Part shown: in pieces, positions 1 through 7,595 of the stretch
Layout: each line of letters starts with the position of its first letter
Position numbering within the stretch: the first letter of the stretch is position 1
Source of the DNA: Xanthomonas arboricola
GTDB lineage: Bacteria; Pseudomonadota; Gammaproteobacteria; Xanthomonadales; Xanthomonadaceae
Reading direction: 5' to 3'
Length of the DNA: 39,642 nucleotides
Assembly: GCF_003353015.1 (NCBI RefSeq)
Contig: NZ_QREM01000011.1
Span: 965-40,606, forward strand
Position numbers and translations under genes: made by a program
The notes under the pieces: model-generated
Database searches by the model: none
Told to the model about the DNA's origin: nothing
The model's input: only the letters and a program-made list of their open reading frames with translations

Positions 1-1
1 G

Positions 2-379
2 ACCGACCTGTACGACACCGTCGGCGCGATGCTGGTGGTGCTGCGCCAGGGCGGGCTGGCACCGGGCGGGCTGAACTTCGATGCCAAGGTGCGCCGCGAG
101 TCGTCCGACCCGCAGGACCTGTTCCTGGCGCATATCGGCGGCATGGACGCGTTCGCACGCGGGCTGGAAGTGGCCAATGCGCTGCTGACCGCCTCGCCGC
201 TGGAGCAGTGGCGCGCCGAGCGTTACGCCAGCTTCGACAGCGGCGCCGGTGCGGCGTTTGCCAACGGCAGCAGCACGCTGGTGGATCTGGCCCAGTACGC
301 AGCCGGCAACGCGCCCAAGCAGCTCAGCGGCCGCCAGGAAGCCTACGAGAACCTGATCAACCAGTATCTGACGCGTTGA
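2..379 (+). CDS. xylA: Xylose isomerase, C-terminal part (5' truncated by window edge)
   Basis: The frame is open from base 2 and ends at the TGA at 377-379, giving about 125 C-terminal residues. The stretch reading [20 protein letters not shown] followed by [12 protein letters not shown] is the characteristic C-terminal half of bacterial xylose isomerases, including part of the second metal-site region. The enzyme converts D-xylose to D-xylulose in the cytoplasm. It lies tail-to-tail with the XylR-type repressor and is the natural sink for the xylose released by the hydrolases in this window. The start lies outside the window, so full length and promoter cannot be judged. Confidence 0.93.
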   Translation, partial: TDLYDTVGAMLVVLRQGGLAPGGLNFDAKVRRESSDPQDLFLAHIGGMDAFARGLEVANALLTASPLEQWRAERYASFDSGAGAAFANGSSTLVDLAQYAAGNAPKQLSGRQEAYENLINQYLTR

Positions 380-386
380 TGCCGTG

Positions 387-420
387 CCGGTGACCGCCTG
401 CACGCGCAGGCGATCACCGG
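387..420. terminator. Hairpin between convergent xylA and xylR
   Basis: CCGGTGA (387-393) pairs with TCACCGG (414-420), and CGCCTGC (395-401) pairs with GCAGGCG (406-412). A single C/A mismatch separates the two arms and the loop is ACGC. It begins 8 nt after the xylA stop and lies 28 nt beyond the end of the convergent repressor gene, so it probably ends transcription from both sides. No clear U-tract follows on either strand. Confidence 0.6.
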
Positions 421-448
421 CGGCCTGCGCGCGTTTCTGCGTGCAGCG

Positions 449-1522
449 TCAGGGCTGTTCCGCTGCATCCGGCGCCGCCGGTGCGGCCACCGAATCCCGC
501 TTGACCAGCAGGTGCGCGACCACATGATCGACCATCTTCGCCGTGCGCTCCTTGGCGCGTATCGTCTTCAACAGGATGTCCAGCGCGGCGTCGGCCATGG
601 CGGCGATGGGCTGCTGCACGGTGGTGAGTTCGGGCCAGACCGCAGTGGCGGCGGAGGTGTCGTCGAAGCCGACCACCGACAGATCGCGTGGCACATCCAG
701 CCCGCGCCGATGCGCGACCGAGATTGCAGCGGCGGCCATATCGTCGTTGCTGGCGAAGATGGCGCTGGGGCGACGCTTGCGCGCCAGCAGTTTTTCGGCG
801 GCGACCAGGCCGGATTTGTAGGTGTAGTCGCCCGGTTGCACCAGATGCCGGTCCAGCCGCAGGCCGGCATCGGCCAGCGCCGCCTGGAACCCTTCGAAGC
901 GACGCGTGCTGGCCGACAGGTTGGGGTGTCCGGCGATGTAGCCGATACGCGTGTGGCCCTGCGCGATCAGGTGCTCGGTGATTTCCTTGGCGGCGGCGAA
1001 TTCGTCGATGCGCACGCAGGCCACATCCGGACTGAAATGGTTGGAGGCGATCGCCACCACCGGCACCTTGGCGCGGACCAGTTCCAGGACCGCGGCCTTG
1101 GATTCGCACAGCGGCGGCGGCAGGATCACCCCGGCCACGCCCTTGGCGAGCTTGCGCGCGGCACGGCGTTCAGCATCGGCATCCAGGTCGTCCCAGCAGT
1201 CGATCACCAGCTGGATCGGCGTGCGCGAGGCAACCCGCAACACGCCCAGCAGCAGCTCACGCAGGTAGGCGCCGCTGGGGTCGCTGTAGATCAACGCAAT
1301 GCGCGTACTCTGCGCGGCAGCCAGGGCGCTGGCCGCCAGGTTGGGCGTGTAGCCCAGCTTGTCGACCGCGCGCAGCACGCGTGCGCGGGTAGCATCGCGC
1401 ACGCTGCCGTTGTTGTTGACCACGCGCGAGACCGTCATCGGCGAGACCTTCGCCAGCGCCGCCACCTCGTCGATGGTGGTCGCGCGGCTGGTGCGGCGGA
1501 CCGATTTCCTGACCTTCTCCAA
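449..1522 (-). CDS. xylR: LacI-family transcriptional repressor, XylR type
   Basis: A 357-residue LacI/GalR regulator. The N-terminal helix-turn-helix reads TTIDEVAALAKVSPMTVSRV (about residues 14-33), followed by the hinge (GYTPNLAASALA). A periplasmic-binding-protein-like effector domain follows, with typical FASNDDMAAAAI and SVVGFDDTS motifs near the C-terminus. No ATG or GTG fits the family length. The best start is TTG at 1522-1520, preceded by AGAGG six bases upstream. It sits between xylA and the GH67 gene, the position I recall for XylR of X. campestris, which represses xylan genes through the xyl-box. The identification as XylR rests on this context and is an inference; LacI membership is secure. 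Confidence 0.85.
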   Translation of the reverse strand: MEKVRKSVRRTSRATTIDEVAALAKVSPMTVSRVVNNNGSVRDATRARVLRAVDKLGYTPNLAASALAAAQSTRIALIYSDPSGAYLRELLLGVLRVASRTPIQLVIDCWDDLDADAERRAARKLAKGVAGVILPPPLCESKAAVLELVRAKVPVVAIASNHFSPDVACVRIDEFAAAKEITEHLIAQGHTRIGYIAGHPNLSASTRRFEGFQAALADAGLRLDRHLVQPGDYTYKSGLVAAEKLLARKRRPSAIFASNDDMAAAAISVAHRRGLDVPRDLSVVGFDDTSAATAVWPELTTVQQPIAAMADAALDILLKTIRAKERTAKMVDHVVAHLLVKRDSVAAPAAPDAAEQP

Positions 1523-1683
1523 GCGTGGCCTCTTCAAGTGGGTGGCGAACCTGCACGATGCACACAACCCGCTGCGATAACGCAAGCGCCCGCTGCGTGC
1601 ACGACGATGCGACGCATGGTACCGGGAAGCAGGCAGAGCGGCGATACGCCGCCGTGTACGTGGATGTCGATGGAGCACGCTGC

Positions 1684-3894
1684 ATGAGCGCGCGTGCAAC
1701 GGAGCGTTGCATGGCGTATTGCGGTGGGTTGGCACGTCCATGGTTGCTGGCGGTGCTGCTGCTATCCGGCTTGGTGCTGGCCAGTGCCAATGCGCGCGCC
1801 GAAGACGGCTACGACTTATGGTTGCGCTACCACCCGCTGGCCAACGCGGCGCAAGTACGCGGCAATGCGAGCGAATTGATCGTCGCCGGCGACTCGCCCA
1901 CGTTGCAGGCCGCACGCGACGAATTGCAGCGCGGGCTGTCGGGCCTGCTTGGTGCTGCGCTGCCGTCGTCCGCCAATGTCACGCGCGATGGTGCGGTCGT
2001 GCTGGGTGCAGCCACCGCGCCACAGATCGCGGCATTGCACCTGCAGACCACCGGCCTGGGCCGCGACGGCTATCTGATCCGCAGTGTCCGCGTGGACGGG
2101 CATCGCGCCACCGCCATCGTCGGCGGCAGTGATGTCGGTGCGCTGTATGGGGCATTCCACCTGCTGCGCCTGCTGCAGACCGGTCAATCGCTGGCCGCGC
2201 TGGACCTGCGCGAGTCGCCGCGGCTGCAGCTGCGCCTGCTCAATCACTGGGACAACCTGGACGGGGTGGTCGAGCGCGGCTATGCCGGTGCGTCCCTGTG
2301 GAACTGGCAGACCCTGCCCGGGTATCTGGATCCGCGCTACACCGACTATGCGCGCGCCAATGCATCGCTGGGCATCAACGGCAGCGTGCTCAACAACGTC
2401 AATGCCAAGGCCTGGAGCCTGACGCCGCAGTACCTGGACAAGGCGGCGGCACTGGCCAGCGTGTTTCGTCCCTATGGCATCCGGGTGTTTCTCAGCGCGC
2501 GCTTCAGCGCGCCGATCGAGATCGGTGGCCTGACGACCGCCGACCCGCGGGATCCGCAGGTACAGCGGTGGTGGCGCGACACCGCCGACGCCATCTACGC
2601 GCGCATTCCGGATTTTGGCGGTTTCCTGGTCAAGGCCAATTCCGAGGGCCAGCCCGGCCCGCAGGACTACGGGCGCAGCCATGCCGATGGCGCCAATCTG
2701 CTGGCCGATGCGCTGGCACCGCATGGCGGGGTGGTGATGTGGCGCGCGTTCGTCTATTCGCATGAGCAGCCGGACGATCGCGCCAAGCAGGCGTATAGCG
2801 AGTTCCTGCCGCTGGATGGCCGGTTCCGCGACAACGTGATCGTGCAGGTCAAAAATGGTGCCATCGACTTCCAGCCGCGCGAGCCATTCCATCCACTGTT
2901 CGGCGCGATGCGCAAGACGCCGTTGATGCCGGAATTCCAGATCACCAAGGAGTATCTGGGCTTTTCCACCCACCTGGCCTACCTGGGCACGCTGTTTGCC
3001 GAAACCCTGCAGGCCGACACCTACGCGCGCGGCAAGGGCTCGACAGTGGCCAGCAGCGTGGATGGCAGTTTGTTCAAGGATGCCGGCCGCACGCGGCTGA
3101 CCGGTATCGCCGGGGTGGCCAACATCGGGGCGGACCGTAACTGGAGCGGCTCGGTCTTCGACCAGGCCAACTGGTACGCCTACGGGCGGCTGGCGTGGAA
3201 TCCGCAGGCGTCGCCGCAGGCCATCGCGCAGGAGTGGGTGCGCATGAGCTTCTCCAACGATGCCGACGTGGTGACGCCGGTGGTCGACATGCTGCTGCGC
3301 TCGCGCGAGGCGGTGGTGGACTACATGACCCCGCTCGGCCTGCATCACCTGATGGGGCGCGGCCATCACTACGGCCCGGCACCCTGGGATGCAGGCAGCG
3401 AGCGCCCGGACTGGGACCCGGTCTACTACCACCGCGCCGACCGCAACGGCATCGGCTTCGATCGCAGTGCCGGCGGCAGCAATGCGGTGGCGCAATACGC
3501 CAGGCCGGTGGCGCGCGTGTTCGGCGATGTGCAGCGCGTGCCGGAGCGTTACCTGCTGTGGTTCCACCATGTGCCCTGGGAGCACCGCATGGCCTCCGGA
3601 CGGCCGCTGTGGGACGAGCTGGTATGGCATTACGACCACGGCGTGGACGAGGTGCGTGCGATGCGCGCGACCTGGCAGGGCCTGGCCGGCAGAATCGATG
3701 CACCGCGTTACCGGCAGGTGGCCAGTTTCCTGGCGATCCAGCAGGACGAAGCGCAATGGTGGCGCGATGCCAGCATCGCCTACTTCCAGAGCGTGTCCGG
3801 GCGGCCGTTGCCTGCCGGCACGGCGCCGCCGGCGCATCCGCTGGCGTATTACCAGGCATTGAAGTTTCCGTATGCGCCGGGAAATCCGAAATGA
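1684..3894 (+). CDS. agu67A: GH67 alpha-glucuronidase
   Basis: A 736-residue protein, the usual GH67 length, with an N-terminal signal peptide (hydrophobic WLLAVLLLSGLVLASANARA, about residues 20-40). It removes (4-O-methyl-)glucuronic acid from the non-reducing end of xylo-oligosaccharides. The expected catalytic carboxylates are visible: E321 in KANSEGQPGP (acid), D395 in NGAIDFQ and E423 in QITKEYLG. Their spacing matches that of characterised GH67 enzymes (E292/D365/E393 in Cellvibrio GlcA67A, from memory). Two starts are plausible: ATG 1684 (GGAG upstream) and ATG 1711 (its own GGAG, six bases away). Both leave the signal peptide intact. The stop overlaps the next ATG (ATGA), so the following gene is translationally coupled. 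It is divergent from the repressor gene. Confidence 0.93.
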   Translation: MSARATERCMAYCGGLARPWLLAVLLLSGLVLASANARAEDGYDLWLRYHPLANAAQVRGNASELIVAGDSPTLQAARDELQRGLSGLLGAALPSSANVTRDGAVVLGAATAPQIAALHLQTTGLGRDGYLIRSVRVDGHRATAIVGGSDVGALYGAFHLLRLLQTGQSLAALDLRESPRLQLRLLNHWDNLDGVVERGYAGASLWNWQTLPGYLDPRYTDYARANASLGINGSVLNNVNAKAWSLTPQYLDKAAALASVFRPYGIRVFLSARFSAPIEIGGLTTADPRDPQVQRWWRDTADAIYARIPDFGGFLVKANSEGQPGPQDYGRSHADGANLLADALAPHGGVVMWRAFVYSHEQPDDRAKQAYSEFLPLDGRFRDNVIVQVKNGAIDFQPREPFHPLFGAMRKTPLMPEFQITKEYLGFSTHLAYLGTLFAETLQADTYARGKGSTVASSVDGSLFKDAGRTRLTGIAGVANIGADRNWSGSVFDQANWYAYGRLAWNPQASPQAIAQEWVRMSFSNDADVVTPVVDMLLRSREAVVDYMTPLGLHHLMGRGHHYGPAPWDAGSERPDWDPVYYHRADRNGIGFDRSAGGSNAVAQYARPVARVFGDVQRVPERYLLWFHHVPWEHRMASGRPLWDELVWHYDHGVDEVRAMRATWQGLAGRIDAPRYRQVASFLAIQQDEAQWWRDASIAYFQSVSGRPLPAGTAPPAHPLAYYQALKFPYAPGNPK

Positions 3895-5843
3895 GCGTGC
3901 GTACGCTGCTGGCCGTCATGGCAGCGCTGCTGCCGCCCCTGGCGCACGCGGCCGATGCGCCGCTGCTGCATGCGCTGTTTCAGGAGCATGTGGTGCTGCA
4001 GCGCGATGCGCCGATCCGGGTGTGGGGCGATGCGGCCCCGGGCGCGCGCGTGCGCGTGCAACTGGATACGCAGCAGGTGCAGGCACGCGCAGACCGGCAG
4101 GGCCGTTGGGAAGCGCGCCTGCCTGCGCACGCCGCCGGCGGCCCGTACACCTTGAGCGCACGCACCGGCACGGGCGTGACGCAGCAGGTCAACGACGTGC
4201 TGATCGGCGATGTGTGGCTGTGCTCGGGCCAATCGAATATGGAATTGCCGGTGCATCGCACGCTGGATTCACGCAGCGAGATCGCCGATGCCGACAACCC
4301 GCGCATCCGCATGTTCAAGGTGCCGGCGCAGTCCAGCCCGACGCCGCAGCGCGGCTTCGGTGGCGCTGCCGCGTGGCAGCGCACCACGCCGGAGACGGTG
4401 AAGGAGTTTTCTGCCGCCTGCTATTACTTCGCACGTGAGTTGCAGAAGACCGTCGATGTGCCGATGGGCCTGATCAACGCCTCCTGGGGCGGCTCGCAAC
4501 TGCAGGCCTGGATCGGCGAGACAGCCTTGCGTGCCGCCGGCGACGATGGCCCGGCACTGGATGTGCTGGCGCGGTACGCCGTCGACCCGGTGGACGCGGC
4601 GCCGCGTTGGGCCGCGCTCTGGGAAGCCTGGTGGCAGGCGCACGGCCAAGGCGAGCCCTGGCAGGCGGATGCGCCCGGCGCCTGGCAAACCGCACCGGCG
4701 GCATTGGGCGCGTGGGACGACTGGGGCGTGCCGCAGCTGGTCGGCTTCAACGGCATGGTCTGGTACCGCACCAGCGTGGAGCTGACGCAGGCGCAGGCCG
4801 CGCAGGACGCCAGCCTGCTGCTCGGCCCGGTGGACGAGCTGGACCAGACCTGGGTCAACGGGCGCGGCGTGGGCAGCAGCTACGGCGCCGATCAGCCGCG
4901 CCGCTACCGCTTGCCGCGCGGGCGCCTGCACGCCGGGCGCAACAGCATCGTGCTCAATGTGCTCAACACCTATCGGCGTGGCGGGCTGCTGGGCGATGCG
5001 CCATCGCGTGCGCTGCAGTTCGCCGATGGCAGCACGCTGCCGCTGGATGCACCCTGGCAGTACCGCATCGTGCCGCCGCAACTGGGCTCGCCACCGCGCG
5101 CGCCATGGTCGTCGGCGGCCGGGCTGACCACCTTGTACAACGGCATGATCGCCCCGCTCGGCCAGCTCGGCCTGCGTGGCGTGCTGTGGTACCAGGGCGA
5201 ATCCAACGCCGGCGATGCGATGCATTACCCTGCGCTGCTGCAGGCGTGGCAGCGCGACTGGCGGCAGCGCTTCGGTGCGCAGTTGCCGCTGCTGATCGTG
5301 CAACTGGCCAACTATGGCGCGCCGCCCACGCAACCGGTGGAAAGCGGCTGGGCGCAGCTACGCGAGGCGCAGCGCCGCTTCGTCGCCGACGATGCGCATG
5401 CCGGCCTGGCGGTGGCCATCGACATCGGCGACCGCTACGACATCCATCCGGCCAACAAGCAGGAACTTGGGCGACGCCTGGCACGCGCGGCGCGGCATGT
5501 GGTGTATGGCGAGGCGATGGCGCCCTCCGGCCCGGTGCCGCGTAGCGCGCAACGCGAGGGCGATGCCATCCGCGTCGCCTTCGACGATGTGGATGCGGCA
5601 TTGCGGAGCTATGGCAACGACGCACCGATCGGCTTTGAAGTCTGCGCTGCGGCAGCCGACAGTTGCCGCTACACCAGCGCCACGCTGCAGGGGCGCGCTG
5701 TCAGCCTGCGCCTTCCTTCGGGCATCGCCGCCACGCGCGTGCGCTACTGCTGGGCCGACAGCCCGGTGTGCACCCTCTACGACCGCAGCGGCCTGCCGGC
5801 CGGCCCGTTCGAACTTCCTGTCACCGCCCACCTTTCCCCATGA
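3891..5843 (+). CDS. Sialate O-acetylesterase-like carbohydrate esterase
   Basis: A 650-residue secreted or periplasmic protein with a signal peptide ([20 protein letters not shown]). The SGNH-type esterase fold is split. The nucleophile block [10 protein letters not shown] carries S115. An inserted jelly-roll, carbohydrate-binding-like part lies near residues 270-370. The second esterase half contains VLWYQGESN and the catalytic pair D517/H519 in DIHPANK. The family (sialate O-acetylesterase/DUF303) removes acetyl groups from sugars. In this operon the likely substrate is acetylated glucuronoxylan oligosaccharides, which is an inference from context. Its ATG overlaps the GH67 stop codon. Its own stop overlaps a possible early start of the dehydratase gene, so the three genes form a tight operon. 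Confidence 0.87.
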   Translation: MSVRTLLAVMAALLPPLAHAADAPLLHALFQEHVVLQRDAPIRVWGDAAPGARVRVQLDTQQVQARADRQGRWEARLPAHAAGGPYTLSARTGTGVTQQVNDVLIGDVWLCSGQSNMELPVHRTLDSRSEIADADNPRIRMFKVPAQSSPTPQRGFGGAAAWQRTTPETVKEFSAACYYFARELQKTVDVPMGLINASWGGSQLQAWIGETALRAAGDDGPALDVLARYAVDPVDAAPRWAALWEAWWQAHGQGEPWQADAPGAWQTAPAALGAWDDWGVPQLVGFNGMVWYRTSVELTQAQAAQDASLLLGPVDELDQTWVNGRGVGSSYGADQPRRYRLPRGRLHAGRNSIVLNVLNTYRRGGLLGDAPSRALQFADGSTLPLDAPWQYRIVPPQLGSPPRAPWSSAAGLTTLYNGMIAPLGQLGLRGVLWYQGESNAGDAMHYPALLQAWQRDWRQRFGAQLPLLIVQLANYGAPPTQPVESGWAQLREAQRRFVADDAHAGLAVAIDIGDRYDIHPANKQELGRRLARAARHVVYGEAMAPSGPVPRSAQREGDAIRVAFDDVDAALRSYGNDAPIGFEVCAAAADSCRYTSATLQGRAVSLRLPSGIAATRVRYCWADSPVCTLYDRSGLPAGPFELPVTAHLSP

Positions 5844-5854
5844 GGCAGACCCCG

Positions 5855-7114
5855 ATGTCACAGACCCCCGATTCCCCCGCCCCGCTGCAAGGCTCGGCCC
5901 GCGATCGCGAGATCGTCGAGGCGCGCGTCATCGTCACCTGCCCCGGGCGCAACTTCGTCACCTTGAAGATCCGCACCCGCTCGGGCATCACCGGGCTGGG
6001 CGATGCCACGCTCAACGGCCGTGAGCTGGCCGTGGCGGCGTACCTGCAGGAACACCTGGTGCCGAACCTGATCGGCCGCGACGCCGGCCGCATCGAGGAC
6101 ATCTGGCAGTTCTTCTATCGCGGCGCGTACTGGCGCCGCGGCCCGGTGACGATGAGCGCCATCGCCGCGGTGGACGTGGCGCTGTGGGATATCCTGGGCA
6201 AGATGGCCGGCCTGCCGTTGTATCAGCTGCTGGGCGGGCGCTCGCGCGAGGGCGCGCTGGTGTACGGCCATGCCAATGGCCGCGACATCGCCGAAACCAG
6301 CGATGAGGTGGGCCGTTTTCGCGAGCGGGGTTTCATCGCCATCCGCGCGCAGTGCGGCGTGCCCGGCATCAAGAAGACCTATGGCATTTCCAGCGGCGGC
6401 AAGCCGTACGAGCCGGCCGAAAGCGAACTGCCGACCGAAACGGTGTGGTCCACGCCGCGCTATCTCGGCGTGGTGCCCAAGCTGTTCGAGCAGCTGCGCA
6501 GCGACCACGGCGACGAGATCGAACTGCTGCACGACGCGCATCACCGGCTCACCCCGATCGAGGCCGCGCGCCTGGGCCGCGACCTGGAACCATACCGGCT
6601 GTTCTGGCTGGAAGACGCCACGCCGGCAGAAAACCAGCGTGCGTTCGAAGTGATCCGCCAGCACACGGTGACGCCGCTGGCGGTAGGCGAGGTGTTCAAT
6701 TCGCTCTGGGATTGCAAGCACCTGATCGAGCAGCAGTTGATCGACTACATCCGCACCACCATCGTCCATGCCGGCGGCATCACCCACGTGCGCCGGCTGG
6801 CCGATTTCGCCGCCCTGCACCAGGTGCGCACCGGCTTCCACGGTGCCACCGACCTGTCGCCGGTGTGCATGGGCGCGGCCCTGCACTTCGACACCTGGGT
6901 GCCCAACTTCGGCATCCAGGAATACATGTTCCACTCCGACGAGGCCAACGCGGTGTTCCCGCACGATTACGTGTTCCGCGACGGCCGCCTGCATTGCGGC
7001 GAAACACCCGGGCATGGCGTGGACATCGATGAGGCCCTGGCCGCCAAGTACCCGTACGTGCCCAAGCAGTTGCCGGTGGCGCGGCTGGAAGACGGCGCGA
7101 TGTGGGACTGGTGA
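5855..7114 (+). CDS. D-mannonate dehydratase, ManD type (enolase superfamily)
   Basis: About 419 residues; ManD proteins are usually near 400. It dehydrates D-mannonate to 2-keto-3-deoxy-D-gluconate in the cytoplasm, the last step of the glucuronate branch encoded here. The three metal ligands of the enolase-superfamily barrel are D227 (LLHDAHH), E253 (FWLEDATP) and E279 (AVGEVFN). They are spaced 26 and 26 residues apart, exactly as in characterised Man[11 protein letters not shown] supplies the usual C-terminal histidine. An ATG at 5840 overlaps the upstream stop, but GAGG nine bases before 5855 favours the latter. The family also contains low-activity RspA-like members, so the assignment to mannonate relies partly on uxaC and uxuB in the same window. 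Confidence 0.88.
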   Translation: MSQTPDSPAPLQGSARDREIVEARVIVTCPGRNFVTLKIRTRSGITGLGDATLNGRELAVAAYLQEHLVPNLIGRDAGRIEDIWQFFYRGAYWRRGPVTMSAIAAVDVALWDILGKMAGLPLYQLLGGRSREGALVYGHANGRDIAETSDEVGRFRERGFIAIRAQCGVPGIKKTYGISSGGKPYEPAESELPTETVWSTPRYLGVVPKLFEQLRSDHGDEIELLHDAHHRLTPIEAARLGRDLEPYRLFWLEDATPAENQRAFEVIRQHTVTPLAVGEVFNSLWDCKHLIEQQLIDYIRTTIVHAGGITHVRRLADFAALHQVRTGFHGATDLSPVCMGAALHFDTWVPNFGIQEYMFHSDEANAVFPHDYVFRDGRLHCGETPGHGVDIDEALAAKYPYVPKQLPVARLEDGAMWDW

Positions 7115-7257
7115 TGCGGGCCGTCATGGGCGCCCATGCAACGCGCGCAGATGCAGCAGATGCAGGCGCTGTGCAGCGGCCAGACGAGCCTGGCCGCTGT
7201 GCGCAACCCGCATCTGCAAGGCCGGCACTGCGGCTTCTGCGTGCCGCCTGCGCTCCC

Positions 7258-7593
7258 CTGGTGCCGGCGCACGAGGCCTGGTTGGTGGCTGTCATCGCCA
7301 TCGCCGCGCCCGCCACGGCACGAGCGCAGGCCGCTGTCGCCTTCGACTGGTTCGCCTCTCGCGGCAACGAGGCGGTGTTGGCCATGCTGTTGCCGGCCAT
7401 GACCGCAACCCGGTGCTGGCCGGGTACCACCCGGATCCCGGCGTGACGCGCGTGGCCGATCGCGATGGCCTGGCAATCGCCACACCGCAACGACGCTGCA
7501 GGCATGCTCCGCACCACACCGGCCGGCGCCTTCGTCGGCAGCATGATCGGGCCGTTTGCCCAGCTGGAACCGCACCGCACCCAGGAGGACTGA
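7258..7593 (+). pseudogene. Remnant of a GH43 beta-xylosidase/arabinofuranosidase gene
   Basis: The gap between the dehydratase and GH3 genes holds pieces of a GH43 gene in two frames. A signal-peptide-like stretch (WLVAVIAIAAPATARAQA) runs into AFDWFASRGNEAVLA in one frame. The frame then shifts near 7400 into NPVLAGYHPDPGVTRV, the hallmark GH43 N-terminal motif with the catalytic-base aspartate (7407 onward). After about 80 more bases the first frame resumes with AGAFVGSMIGPFAQLEP and a stop at 7591-7593, resembling a GH43 C-terminus. Nearly the whole catalytic domain, over a kilobase, is missing, so the gene cannot make an enzyme. The surviving 3' end supplies the AGGAGG ribosome site for the next gene. 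Assignment is by motif only. Confidence 0.72.
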
Positions 7594-7595
7594 CC

